From Paenibacillus sp. FSL K6-1330 (GTDB lineage Bacteria; Bacillota; Bacilli; Paenibacillales; Paenibacillaceae), in assembly GCF_037976825.1 (NCBI RefSeq), contig NZ_CP150269.1, forward strand, positions 2,679,501 through 2,743,500: a stretch of DNA of 64,000 bases, in the 5' to 3' direction. Shown one piece after another: positions 27,071 through 35,557 of the stretch. The translations under genes and the position numbers were made by a program. The notes below the pieces were generated by a model, which worked only from the letters and a program-made list of their open reading frames with translations, made no database searches and was not told the origin of the DNA. Numbering within the stretch: position 1 is the first letter of the stretch; each line of letters starts with the position of its first letter.

Positions 27071-28477
27071 ATGTCCGAAAATCAGAAATTGACCGATGTT
27101 ACGATGCCTCAGCTAGCGGAATCCCTTGTTTCGGCGACCATTGCCAAGTGGCTGAAGAAGCCGGGGGATGCCATCGAGCAGTACGAACCGATCTGTGAAG
27201 TCATTACCGACAAAGTCAATGCCGAGATTCCATCCACCCTGGACGGCGTCATGGGAGAGATTCTTGCCCAGGAGGGCCAGACCGTCAATGTTGGCGAGAT
27301 CATTTGCCGGATCTCTGTGGCTTCTGGTCAAGGTGGAACTCCTTCGCCACAGCCAGCAGCAAGTGCTCCCGTGAGTCAGCATCAGGGAAACGGCAGCGAA
27401 GAGGGTTCGATGCGTTTCCGGTATTCGCCTGCTGTGCAGACGCTGGCAGCCGAGCATCAGATTGACCTTTCACAAGTACAGGGATCAGGCATGGGCGGCA
27501 GAATCACCCGTAAGGACGTACTGGCTTATATTGAAAAGGGAGGAGCAGCCCAAGGCCAAGGCGCTCCTGCCGGAGCAGCACCTGCCCAGAGCGCCCAAGC
27601 GCCGAAGGAAACGGTACAGCCGAGTGGGACTTCGCCGTTTCAGGGGCTGCAGCATCAGATGCCTGCCGAACCGTCGCCTCCTCTCGGTACAGCCATTCCG
27701 AATGTGCGTCATTCCGGGCTGCATTTGACAGAATCGCCTAAACTTCCGACCATTGAAGTGGAAGGGATGGAAGGCGGAAGATCCGAATACTTTATTGATG
27801 TTACGCCGATGCGTAATGCGATCGCCAGAAACATGCGTCAAAGCGTTACGGAAATTCCGCACGCATGGACGATGATTGAGGTCGACGTGACCAACATCGT
27901 ATTGCTGCGTAATCAGTTGAAGGACGAGTTCAAGCGCAAGGAAGGGGTTAATCTGACCTACCTGGCCTTTTTGCTGAAAGCCGTTGTGAACGCGATTAAA
28001 GATTATCCGATCATGAATTCGTTCTGGGCCGTAGATAAAATCGTGGTGAAGCGCGATATCAATCTTTCCCTGGCCGTCGGAACAGAGGATTCTGTGCTGA
28101 CGCCGGTCATCCACCGTGCCGACCAGAAGAATATTGCCGGCTTGGCTAGAGAGATCGAGGAGCTTGCACGCAAGACCCGTGAAGGCAAGCTGAAGTTAGA
28201 CGACATGCAGGGCGGTACCTTTACGGTTAACAATACGGGATCCTTCGGTTCGATTCTGTCCTATCCGATCATCAACTATCCGCAGGCTGCGATTCTGACG
28301 TTTGAATCGATTGTTAAAAAGCCGGTGGTCATCAATGACATGATCGCGGTCCGTTCGATGGCGAATCTGTGTTTATCCCTTGATCATCGGATTTTGGACG
28401 GGGTAATCTGCGGAAGATTCCTGCAGCGGGTTAAAGATAACCTGGAAGGTTATACCCTGGATACGAAGCTTTATTAA
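27071..28477 (+). CDS. bkdB: Branched-chain 2-oxoacid dehydrogenase E2 (acyltransferase)
   Basis: A 468-residue E2 core. Domains in order: one lipoyl domain (about 5-80, lipoylated Lys in EVITDKVNAEIPS), an Ala/Pro/Gln linker, a peripheral subunit-binding domain (about 120-160, RYSPAVQTLAAEHQIDLSQV), a long flexible linker rich in Ala, Pro and Gln, and the catalytic domain with the C-terminal LDHRILDG. AGGGAGTG fixes the ATG at 27071 rather than the GTG at 27065. lipB follows, which could supply the lipoyl group. Confidence 0.94.
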   Translation: MSENQKLTDVTMPQLAESLVSATIAKWLKKPGDAIEQYEPICEVITDKVNAEIPSTLDGVMGEILAQEGQTVNVGEIICRISVASGQGGTPSPQPAASAPVSQHQGNGSEEGSMRFRYSPAVQTLAAEHQIDLSQVQGSGMGGRITRKDVLAYIEKGGAAQGQGAPAGAAPAQSAQAPKETVQPSGTSPFQGLQHQMPAEPSPPLGTAIPNVRHSGLHLTESPKLPTIEVEGMEGGRSEYFIDVTPMRNAIARNMRQSVTEIPHAWTMIEVDVTNIVLLRNQLKDEFKRKEGVNLTYLAFLLKAVVNAIKDYPIMNSFWAVDKIVVKRDINLSLAVGTEDSVLTPVIHRADQKNIAGLAREIEELARKTREGKLKLDDMQGGTFTVNNTGSFGSILSYPIINYPQAAILTFESIVKKPVVINDMIAVRSMANLCLSLDHRILDGVICGRFLQRVKDNLEGYTLDTKLY

Positions 28478-28599
28478 TTTTCGTATATGATCTGCGGACT
28501 GATTCTTCGGAAGAAGGTTCGCAGACGTCATTCATACCGAAGTCAATCGCAGGAGCATTCATTGGTTAGTGGGAACCCTATGAAAGAAGGCGTTAGCAC

Positions 28600-29280
28600 A
28601 TGAACAAACCGTTAGATGTATCGTACACGCCGATTGTAGATTATGGCATGGCTTGGGAGCTTCAGAAAAAACATGTTTCCGCCATCGATCAGGGAGAGCA
28701 GCACGAGCGATTAATGCTCCTCCAACATCCTCCGACCTATACCATGGGGTCACAGCGTCATCCGGAGCACTTGCTCTTAAGTAAAGAGGAATTGGAAAAA
28801 CAGGGCATCGGCCTGTTTGAAATCGATCGTGGCGGAGACATTACATATCATGGTCCAGGGCAGCTTGTCGGGTATCCGCTGTTACTGCTGGATGGCGGCA
28901 AAAATTTGAATCTGCACGGATTTCTGCGCGATGTGGAGCAGGTCATCATCGAATACCTGGCATCATACAACATCGAAGCCGGCCGCAAACCCGAATACAC
29001 CGGGGTATGGGTAGGAGATTTGAAGATTTGCGCCATCGGCGTTAAATTCAATAAAGGCCGCCAGCATCGCGGATTTGTGACGAGTCATGGTTTTGCGTTT
29101 AATATTAAATCCGGAATCGCAGACGCGGGTTTCGCAGGCATCATTCCTTGTGGTATACAGGAATACGGTGTAACTTCATTGGAGGACTGCACGGGGCGGA
29201 TTTTTGAAGTAGAGGAAGTAGCCCGGGAGATCGTGCCTTTCTTCACCCGGGTATTTCCATATGAGGCTCGTTGGTTGTAA
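28600..29280 (+). CDS. lipB: Octanoyltransferase LipB
   Basis: A 226-residue enzyme moving octanoate from octanoyl-ACP to lipoyl domains, the first step of lipoate synthesis. The signature RGGDITYHGPGQ (77-88), catalytic Lys142 in KICAIGV and Cys184 in IPCGIQEYGV are intact. Residues 158-170 have GFVTSHGFAFNI. It stands directly behind bkdB, whose E2 needs lipoate. B. subtilis uses LipM for this step, so a LipB-type enzyme here differs from that model. Confidence 0.93.
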   Translation: MNKPLDVSYTPIVDYGMAWELQKKHVSAIDQGEQHERLMLLQHPPTYTMGSQRHPEHLLLSKEELEKQGIGLFEIDRGGDITYHGPGQLVGYPLLLLDGGKNLNLHGFLRDVEQVIIEYLASYNIEAGRKPEYTGVWVGDLKICAIGVKFNKGRQHRGFVTSHGFAFNIKSGIADAGFAGIIPCGIQEYGVTSLEDCTGRIFEVEEVAREIVPFFTRVFPYEARWL

Positions 29281-29307
29281 CTTTAGGCGTTCGTAAATGC
29301 AAGAGTA

Positions 29308-29409
29308 TCAGCGAAAGAACAATGGCTCAAGGATAACCAGCAGTGTTGATCCGACCATAGCAACCAGCATGAGATAGATAACAATTCGAAACCACTTTTT
29401 ACGTTGCAT
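29308..29409 (-). CDS. prli42: Prli42-like stressosome membrane peptide
   Basis: A 33-residue peptide: MQRKKWFRIVIYLMLVAMVG, then STLLVILEPLFFR. It has a basic N-terminus and one transmembrane helix ending in a short hydrophobic tail, matching the general pattern of Prli42, the small membrane protein that ties the Listeria stressosome to the membrane. AAAGGAG lies 7 bases before the ATG. It fills the gap between lipB and the M20 peptidase on the opposite strand. The assignment rests on pattern recall. Confidence 0.75.
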   Translation of the reverse strand: MQRKKWFRIVIYLMLVAMVGSTLLVILEPLFFR

Positions 29410-29518
29410 TGTGTAACTCCTTTGAAATAGGTTTAATGATGAACATACATGCAGCAGCATCATTTAATTGAGATAGATATAAACATTGTATCGTATCTGC
29501 GAAAGAGAGGGAAGTCCA

Positions 29519-30649
29519 GTGATCTCAGAAGAGCGTATCATCCAAGAGTTTATGGAATTGGTTCAGGTCGATAGCGAAACCAAGCATGAAGAGGAGATCT
29601 CCAACGTTCTCAAACATAAATTTTCCAGTCTTGGTTTTGATGTCATCGAAGATGATGCCAAGGAAAAGACAGGACACGGAGCAGGGAACCTGATTATTAC
29701 CTGGAAAGCAGACGAGTTGGCTCAGCAAGCGCCAAAGCTGCTATTTACCTGTCATATGGATACCGTAACGCCTGGTAAAGGCATTAAGCCGACGCTAGGT
29801 GATGACGGCTGGATTCGAAGTGACGGAACGACCATCCTTGGTGCGGATGACAAAGCGGGCATCGCGGCATTGCTGGAAGGTATTCGGGTCATCCAGGAAA
29901 ATAACATCCCTCATGGACAAGTCCAATTTGTCATTACGGTAGGTGAGGAGTCGGGTCTGGTGGGAGCTCGGGCGCTTGACCCTGATGTTTTGGATGCGGA
30001 TCTCGGTTTTGCCCTGGATTCCAATGGTGAATTAGGATCGATCGCAGTGGCCGCACCGACCCAAGCGAAAATCAAAATGATCATCAAAGGCAAGTCAGCT
30101 CATGCCGGAGTGAATCCGGAGGATGGCATCAGTGCCATCCAGGTCGCTTCTAAAGCGATAGCCAAAATGAAGCTGGGACGCATCGACAAAGAAACCACGG
30201 CAAATATCGGGAAGTTCCAGGGCGGGGGCGCAACCAACATCGTCTGTGACCATGTTCAGATTGATGCTGAAGCACGCAGTATCGTTCAAGAGAAAGTGGA
30301 TAAGCAAGTGAACGATATGCGTGAGGCGCTCGAAACCACCGTTCGTGAGTACAACGCCAATTGTGAGTTTATTAGCGAAATCGTATACCCTGCCTTCAGT
30401 TTTAACGAACATGATGAGGTTGTTCAGCTTGCGCAGCGGGCCATCGGCGGCTTGGGCTTGCCAACCCGCACGTTCCGGTCCGGAGGCGGTAGTGACGCCA
30501 ACATTTTTAACGGCCTTGGAATCCCAACCGTCAATTTGGCAATTGGATATCAAGACATTCATACCACGAAAGAGCGTATTCAAGCTTCTGATTTGATCAA
30601 GGCTGCCCAGATCGTGGTGGGGATCATTCAGGAAACGGCCAAGGCTTAG
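29519..30649 (+). CDS. yqjE: M20 family metallopeptidase (YqjE, peptidase T-like)
   Basis: A 376-residue dizinc peptidase. Metal ligands and catalytic residues are visible: HMDTVTPGKGI with the first His-Asp, GADDKAGIAALLEG with the bridging Asp, EESGLVGARALD with the Glu pair, and GGSDANIFN near the C-terminus. It is related to tripeptidase T and YqjE of B. subtilis; the natural substrate is unknown. The GTG at 29519 has GAGGGA upstream; the TTG at 29486 lacks a binding site. Confidence 0.87.
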   Translation: MISEERIIQEFMELVQVDSETKHEEEISNVLKHKFSSLGFDVIEDDAKEKTGHGAGNLIITWKADELAQQAPKLLFTCHMDTVTPGKGIKPTLGDDGWIRSDGTTILGADDKAGIAALLEGIRVIQENNIPHGQVQFVITVGEESGLVGARALDPDVLDADLGFALDSNGELGSIAVAAPTQAKIKMIIKGKSAHAGVNPEDGISAIQVASKAIAKMKLGRIDKETTANIGKFQGGGATNIVCDHVQIDAEARSIVQEKVDKQVNDMREALETTVREYNANCEFISEIVYPAFSFNEHDEVVQLAQRAIGGLGLPTRTFRSGGGSDANIFNGLGIPTVNLAIGYQDIHTTKERIQASDLIKAAQIVVGIIQETAKA

Positions 30650-30677
30650 TTGATCATTAGATCATATGAAAATGCAT

Positions 30678-30717
30678 AAAGCCCGCAGCGGACGTTTTAC
30701 ATCCGCTGCGGGCTTTT
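30678..30717. terminator. Bidirectional terminator
   Basis: AAAGCCCGCAGCGGA and TCCGCTGCGGGCTTT form a perfect 15-bp stem followed by TT. It lies between convergent genes (yqjE and the TPR gene) and can serve both. Confidence 0.9.
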
Positions 30718-30727
30718 AGATTTATTA

Positions 30728-31939
30728 TTAATTCAAGGATGACAAGGGCGAGTGGTTCTCCCGTCTTTTTTGGGCAGGCGACCAGGTGGTATGCCAGTTC
30801 GTGTTCTCGACCACATGCAATGCGGCATTGATGTTGTCCAGGTATTGTTCGATCTCTTTCCTCGCCGTCGCTGAGGCATATTGCTCCTCAAGGCGGGCAG
30901 AGAGGGAGATCAAGGCTGATTGTAAATAACAAGCGGCTTCGCCGAATCGTATCTCTGTACGCCCGGGGTAAGTCAGTCTAAGCTGCTCGAGCAGAGATGC
31001 AGCCTCATCATATCTCCCTTGATCATATAAATTTTCCGCGGCTATAAAGCATACTTTCAGACTGTGGCTGTCTTGCTCTTGAAACGGCAGCGCTTCCAAT
31101 TGGTTTAATTTTGAAATCGCGAGTCCTCTGTAGCCTTCATCATAAAGAAAACAGATCAGAGCATAATAAGCATGGTCGCCGCTATTGGTTAGCAGATGTT
31201 CGGCTATGGAAATCATATTAAGTGATACGGCAGCGCGTGCTAATTCTAAAGTTTCCGACATGGCGATAAATCGGTCAGGGATTGAATTGTTTAAGTTCCA
31301 CTCGCAGAGCTGCCTGATTCTGGCTAGCTGAGCCCCTTCAGATGTTCTTGGACGAGGCAGTTCGCGCAGGTGGTGTGTCAAATCGCGAAGGTAGCTATCG
31401 ATGAACTGCATGGCGTCAGATACTTGACCTGTCATGACGAGGCAAGTCACATATTGGATGCAGGTATCTGGATATAAACTCCCCTGTTTAGCAAAACAAT
31501 GGGCAGCATGTGGATAAGCTCCGATGTAGAATAGTGACCTGCCAACCATGATGTTGGAGGATGGAAAGTTCCTCGTTTCGTCCAGGAGCCGTTCACCAAT
31601 CGTTTGATCCGAAATCCCCTGCATGTGCAGGAGTGCGGCCCATTGATTCAGCGCCTCTTGGACGTAGGTACCGGAATGCTGTACGACGGTTCTGAAAGCT
31701 TCCTCCGATTTGCCGAAGGAGCGCATCCGCATGCTCAATAACCCGTATTCGAGCCAGCTTAGATCAACTTCTTTCCATCCCGAGCTCGCCTTATCGGTTG
31801 GAGTGGATTGTGCAGCTTCCTTGAAGCTCTTTAGCGCCTTCTCAAGATACCCGCGTCTTTTGTACCATTTTCCGCGCTCATATTCAGTTGAAGGTGGATT
31901 AGTAATTGGTTCGGTTTCAATAATAGGTATATGTCGCAT
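30728..31939 (-). CDS. TPR-repeat protein of unknown function
   Basis: A 403-residue helical protein with several tetratricopeptide-like repeats (for example RGYLEKALKSFKEAAQSTP, SFGKSEEAFRTVVQHSG, GRYDEAASLLEQLRLTYPG). TPR arrays mediate protein-protein contact. The start at the internal ATG (31939) is chosen because GGGAGG lies just upstream on the minus strand; the longer TTG frame to 32032 has none. No signal peptide or enzyme domain is seen, and no partner is obvious. Confidence 0.75.
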   Translation of the reverse strand: MRHIPIIETEPITNPPSTEYERGKWYKRRGYLEKALKSFKEAAQSTPTDKASSGWKEVDLSWLEYGLLSMRMRSFGKSEEAFRTVVQHSGTYVQEALNQWAALLHMQGISDQTIGERLLDETRNFPSSNIMVGRSLFYIGAYPHAAHCFAKQGSLYPDTCIQYVTCLVMTGQVSDAMQFIDSYLRDLTHHLRELPRPRTSEGAQLARIRQLCEWNLNNSIPDRFIAMSETLELARAAVSLNMISIAEHLLTNSGDHAYYALICFLYDEGYRGLAISKLNQLEALPFQEQDSHSLKVCFIAAENLYDQGRYDEAASLLEQLRLTYPGRTEIRFGEAACYLQSALISLSARLEEQYASATARKEIEQYLDNINAALHVVENTNWHTTWSPAQKRRENHSPLSSLN

Positions 31940-32042
31940 GTCGAAGCCTCCCAATGATATAACACCCGTATAGGTGTAAAGGTCATGGTTCATATTCGAA
32001 AAAAATAGAAATAAGTCGAAAAACAAGTCCAAAGACCTAATT

Positions 32043-32201
32043 TCACATCCTGTTTTCGTAAATATTTTTAGAAGAGTTAGAAATAATATCCATAATCTTC
32101 GTTTCCGAGCCCCATTGCTGTTGCCACTGTTTCAGCATGATCCGTATCTGCCAGGCCTGTCCTACCATATGTATTGAATGATCCCCTTTGTAGCTTTTCA
32201 T
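32043..32201 (-). CDS. mciZ: MciZ-like FtsZ assembly inhibitor candidate
   Basis: A 52-residue peptide (MKSYKGDHSIHMVGQAWQIR, then IMLKQWQQQWGSETKIMDII). The core VGQAWQIRIMLKQW resembles VGKAWEIRAKLKEY of B. subtilis MciZ, which caps FtsZ filaments in the mother cell during sporulation. In B. subtilis mciZ also lies beside nudF. AGAAGGAA precedes the ATG. It is divergent from nudF and close to the minus-strand TPR gene. The C-terminus is about 12 residues longer than the B. subtilis peptide. The assignment rests on recalled sequence, not a search. Confidence 0.72.
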   Translation of the reverse strand: MKSYKGDHSIHMVGQAWQIRIMLKQWQQQWGSETKIMDIISNSSKNIYENRM

Positions 32202-32228
32202 GGGCAGTTCCTTCTTTCTTGGAAATTT

Positions 32229-32237
32229 TGATATAAT
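32229..32237 (+). promoter_or_regulatory. Extended -10 promoter of nudF
   Basis: TGATATAAT matches the extended -10 consensus fully; no good -35 box is seen. It lies about 58 bases before the nudF start. Confidence 0.5.
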
Positions 32238-32294
32238 ACACCTTATGCAATAGCATGGTCAGTCATGCCGTTTTTAAACAAAGGAGGTCATTTT

Positions 32295-32876
32295 GTGAGC
32301 GATATCGGCAGTAAGACCCGAGAAGCCTCGGATAATTTGCTGGAAGAAACCACACTATCTACCCAATCGATTTTTGAAGGGAAGATTATTTCACTGCAGG
32401 TCGATACGGTGAAGCTGCCAAATGGGCAGACCGCGAAACGTGAAGTTGTCAGACATCCTGGTGCAGTAGCAGTGCTCGCCTTAAAAGGCGACAAAATGTT
32501 GGCCGTAAATCAATTTCGACAGCCGCTTGGGCGCTGTGAGGTTGAAATTCCTGCAGGCAAGCTGGAGCGGGGAGAAGATCCGCTGGAAGCCGCGAAGCGC
32601 GAACTACAGGAAGAAACGGGTTATACGTGCGGTTCCATTCGTAAGCTGCACTCCTTTTATACATCTCCGGGGTTTGCGGATGAGATCATTCACTTATATT
32701 TGGCAGAGGATCTGGTCAGCGGCGACATGAACCCGGACGAGGATGAATTTATAGAGATGATGGAAATCTCGCTGGAAGAGACGTATTCACTCATACAAGA
32801 AGAGAGAATCAGCGATGCCAAGACCATTCTCGCCGTTTATGCTTGGAATATGTATAGCCTGACAGGAAAGATCTGA
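32295..32876 (+). CDS. nudF: ADP-ribose pyrophosphatase (Nudix)
   Basis: A 193-residue Nudix hydrolase. The Nudix box GKLERGEDPLEAAKRELQEE, continuing TGY, fits GX5EX7REUXEEXGU exactly. It cleaves ADP-ribose to AMP and ribose 5-phosphate. The GTG at 32295 lies 7 bases after AAAGGAGG; the ATG at 32265 is upstream of that site and is rejected. The endonuclease Q-like gene starts 2 bases after the stop. Confidence 0.92.
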   Translation: MSDIGSKTREASDNLLEETTLSTQSIFEGKIISLQVDTVKLPNGQTAKREVVRHPGAVAVLALKGDKMLAVNQFRQPLGRCEVEIPAGKLERGEDPLEAAKRELQEETGYTCGSIRKLHSFYTSPGFADEIIHLYLAEDLVSGDMNPDEDEFIEMMEISLEETYSLIQEERISDAKTILAVYAWNMYSLTGKI

Positions 32877-32877
32877 T

Positions 32878-34095
32878 ATGCTGCAGCCTGAAAAGAACAT
32901 GTCAACCGGGCAGAAGCTTCAGTCCTATTACTGCGACATGCATATTCACATAGGGCGGACAAGCAGCGGACAAGCTGTGAAAATTAGCGCAAGTAACAAT
33001 TTGACCTTTGAAAATATAGCCGTGGAGGCCTCGGAACGGAAAGGCATCCAAATGATTGGCATCATCGATTGCCATTCTCCTTCGGTACAGCACGATATTC
33101 TGCAGTGTTTGGACAGCGGCGTCATGCAGGAGATAGATGGAGGCGGAATTGCTTATCAGGATACGGTGATCCTGCTTGGAAGCGAGATTGAAATTCGCGA
33201 AAGCGGCCGTGGTGCAGCCCATGTACTGGCCTATTTCCCTGACCTGAACACCATTCAGGAGTTCACGGCCTGGATGGCAAAATATATGAAGAACGTGCAG
33301 CTTAGTTCGCAGCGTATCTATGTCAGCCCCCGTGAGCTGCAGCAGGAGATACTAGACCGCGGCGGGCTGTTGATACCCGCCCATGTCTTTACGCCTCATA
33401 AAGGACTGTACGGCAACATGGCGGATCGAATGAGCGAAGTGCTGGACCTGAACGGTATTGCGGGTATAGAGCTTGGGCTCAGTGCCGACTCCTCGATGGC
33501 AGGGCGGATAAGCGAACTGGACGCCTACTCCTTTCTGACCAATTCGGATGCGCATTCGCTTGGGAAAATCGGCAGGGAATACAACCGAATCGATATGGCA
33601 AAGCCTTCATTTTCTGAATTTCGCCAGGCCCTTGGAACAAGTAACGGTAGACGAATCAGCGCGAACTACGGGCTTAATCCCAGACTCGGAAAATACCATC
33701 GTTCTTACTGCAGCGGCTGCGACAGCATACTGGATGAAGGCAGCGATATACATGAATTGGTGCGATGTCCATTCTGCGGCAGTACCAAGCTGGTACAGGG
33801 CGTGTTTGATCGAATTCTGAACATCGCGGACCGCAAAGAGCCCGTTGTACAGGAAAGCCGACCGGCATATCACTATCAGGTTCCGCTAGAGTTCATTCCG
33901 GGCCTGGGCAAATCGGCGATGGCGAAGCTGCTGGGGGCTTTCGGTACCGAAATGAAAATCCTTCACCAGGCTACGGAAGCGGAGCTTGCCGCTGTTGCGG
34001 GAGAGGGGCTTGCTGCAAGCATTGTGATGGCCCGAAACGGTACATTGTCCTTATCGGATGGCGGCGGAGGCTCTTACGGAAAGGTTCTCCGGTAA
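32878..34095 (+). CDS. Endonuclease Q family protein (YqxK-like, PHP domain)
   Basis: A 405-residue protein. An N-terminal PHP-type metal domain (YCDMHIHIGRTSSG; IIDCHSPSV; IPAHVFTPHKGLYG; LTNSDAHSLGKIGREYNRID) is followed by a four-Cys zinc site (CSGCDSIL and CPFCGS) and a helix-hairpin-helix-like segment (FIPGLGKSAMAKLLGAFG). This layout is that of the family including EndoQ, which nicks DNA 5' of deaminated bases such as uracil and hypoxanthine in archaea and some bacteria. B. subtilis YqxK sits at the same place. Activity in this organism is inferred. Confidence 0.82.
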   Translation: MLQPEKNMSTGQKLQSYYCDMHIHIGRTSSGQAVKISASNNLTFENIAVEASERKGIQMIGIIDCHSPSVQHDILQCLDSGVMQEIDGGGIAYQDTVILLGSEIEIRESGRGAAHVLAYFPDLNTIQEFTAWMAKYMKNVQLSSQRIYVSPRELQQEILDRGGLLIPAHVFTPHKGLYGNMADRMSEVLDLNGIAGIELGLSADSSMAGRISELDAYSFLTNSDAHSLGKIGREYNRIDMAKPSFSEFRQALGTSNGRRISANYGLNPRLGKYHRSYCSGCDSILDEGSDIHELVRCPFCGSTKLVQGVFDRILNIADRKEPVVQESRPAYHYQVPLEFIPGLGKSAMAKLLGAFGTEMKILHQATEAELAAVAGEGLAASIVMARNGTLSLSDGGGGSYGKVLR

Positions 34096-34181
34096 ATCAA
34101 TCAACTCTTTCAATCGTAGGTCATACAAGGAGGGTGATGGTCATAGAGTAGAGTAGAGACACAGAAAGGAGACTCTATTCT

Positions 34182-34805
34182 ATGCAATCATTCCGCCAAG
34201 CCTTTAAGGATCAGACCATGCTCTATGTATTCGTAGGCGTCTTGTTTTTAGTTGGGGTGCTGTTTGGAGCGTTAATGGTCAATGCACTTTCATTAGAGCA
34301 GCAGCAAGAAATGGCCCGATATTTAAACCACTTTTTTGTAAACGTGCAGGATGGTGGAGAAACCATGAGTCAGTCTTCTTACTGGAGCATCGCAGCCCTT
34401 CATCTGAAATGGATTGGTTTGATATGGATTCTGGGATTATCCGTCATCGGGCTTCCGGGAATATTGATATTGGACTTCTTAAAAGGAGTGCTTATTGGGT
34501 TTACGGTCGGTTACTTGGTCGGACAGTATTCTTGGAAAGGCCTGCTGTTCGCCCTGGTGTCGATTGCACCGCAAAATTTGCTCATCATCCCCGTGCTCAT
34601 GATGTGCAGTGTAGCGGCGATAACCTTCTCTCTATACATCATCAGGGACCGATTTATTATGAATCGGGGCGGGAGCATGGTAAAGCCCTTTGCTTCGTAT
34701 GCGATGCTGACCTTTTTCATGGTCCTGTTAACGCTCGGAGTCGCTTCATTTGAAACCTGGGTAACCCCGGCCATGATGCGCTGGGTCACGCCAATGTTGC
34801 TATAA
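34182..34805 (+). CDS. spoIIM: Stage II sporulation protein M
   Basis: A 207-residue membrane protein with five predicted helices, part of the SpoIID-SpoIIM-SpoIIP machinery that dissolves septal peptidoglycan during engulfment. The family pattern FLVGVLFGALMVN, LPGILILDFLKGVLIGFTVG and SIAPQNLLIIPVLMM is clear. AGAAAGGAG precedes the ATG. Its place before fur is conserved. Confidence 0.92.
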   Translation: MQSFRQAFKDQTMLYVFVGVLFLVGVLFGALMVNALSLEQQQEMARYLNHFFVNVQDGGETMSQSSYWSIAALHLKWIGLIWILGLSVIGLPGILILDFLKGVLIGFTVGYLVGQYSWKGLLFALVSIAPQNLLIIPVLMMCSVAAITFSLYIIRDRFIMNRGGSMVKPFASYAMLTFFMVLLTLGVASFETWVTPAMMRWVTPMLL

Positions 34806-34834
34806 TCCGCGAATTTTTCCATAAAGCAAAACCG

Positions 34835-34865
34835 TTTGACTTTGTTTGTCAAATCCCCCTATAAT
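34835..34865 (+). promoter_or_regulatory. Promoter of fur with palindrome over the -35 box
   Basis: TTGACT (34836-34841), 18 bases, TATAAT (34860-34865). TTTGAC (34835-34840) and GTCAAA (34848-34853) are inverted copies with a 7-base centre covering the -35 region. It does not match the classical Fur or PerR box. Confidence 0.6.
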
Positions 34866-34914
34866 GAAGGAAGTGAACAATAACGTGCAGTGATTTCCAA
34901 GGGGGAGGGAAACG

Positions 34915-35379
34915 ATGGAAGCGCGGATCGACAAAATTAAGCAGCAGCTACAATCCCAAGGATACAAATTAACGCCCCAACGGGAAGCCACGGTAAGCGT
35001 ATTGTTGGAAAATGAAGACGACCACCTTAGCGCAGAGGATGTATTTATGCTCGTGAAAGAGAAGGCTCCGGAGATCGGTCTGGCAACCGTGTACCGTACC
35101 CTAGAGCTGCTCAGTGAGCTTCATGTTGTCGAGAAGATAAATTTTGGCGATGGTGTCGCCCGTTATGACTTGCGGACGGATACTTCGAAGCATCACCATC
35201 ATCATTTGATATGTACTCAATGTGGAAGCATGGATGAAATACGCGAGGATTGGCTCGGTCCATTGGAAGAGCGGTTAGAGCGAGAGTTCAACTTTACCGT
35301 TCATGACCATCGGCTTGATTTCCATGGTATATGCTACCGTTGCAAAGAGAAGGGCAAGAATGACCAGGACAAATCATAA
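34915..35379 (+). CDS. fur: Fur family transcriptional regulator (ferric uptake)
   Basis: A 154-residue Fur protein. The winged helix has KLTPQREATVSVLLEN and GLATVYRTLELLSELHVVEK; metal ligands occur in SKHHHHHLICTQCGSMDEI and the second zinc Cys pair in CYRCKEKG. It represses iron-uptake genes when Fe(II)-bound. The position between spoIIM and yqzK-xerD is that of B. subtilis fur rather than perR or zur, which supports this paralogue. Confidence 0.9.
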   Translation: MEARIDKIKQQLQSQGYKLTPQREATVSVLLENEDDHLSAEDVFMLVKEKAPEIGLATVYRTLELLSELHVVEKINFGDGVARYDLRTDTSKHHHHHLICTQCGSMDEIREDWLGPLEERLEREFNFTVHDHRLDFHGICYRCKEKGKNDQDKS

Positions 35380-35422
35380 ATTTATATCATGCAACAAACC
35401 GCAGTGATGACCATCACGGCAA

Positions 35423-35455
35423 GCCCTCTACGGCGGTAAGCCGGGAGGGTTTTTT
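35423..35455 (+). terminator. Terminator of fur
   Basis: CCCTC and GGC arms pair with GCC and GAGGG around GGTAA, followed by TTTTTT. It lies about 45 bases behind fur. Confidence 0.7.
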
Positions 35456-35535
35456 AGATGGTAACCTAATATAGATGGAACATGCACGAATCCGTATCGT
35501 TCACGCAAGAACAATCTAGCTTTTTACATCAACGT

Positions 35536-35557
35536 ACGTCGAGAAGACGTTTTTTTT
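35536..35557 (+). terminator. Second short terminator between fur and yqzK
   Basis: ACGTC-GAGAA-GACGT followed by eight T. It is about 100 bases after the first; nothing coding is seen between them. The rest of the 335-base gap (35558-35714) shows only a weak hairpin near 35648-35681. Confidence 0.6.

Noticed and set aside
34835..34853. Fur box at the fur promoter
   Set aside because: The palindrome TTTGAC-N7-GTCAAA does not fit TGATAATNATTATCA or the PerR box, so no autoregulation claim is made.
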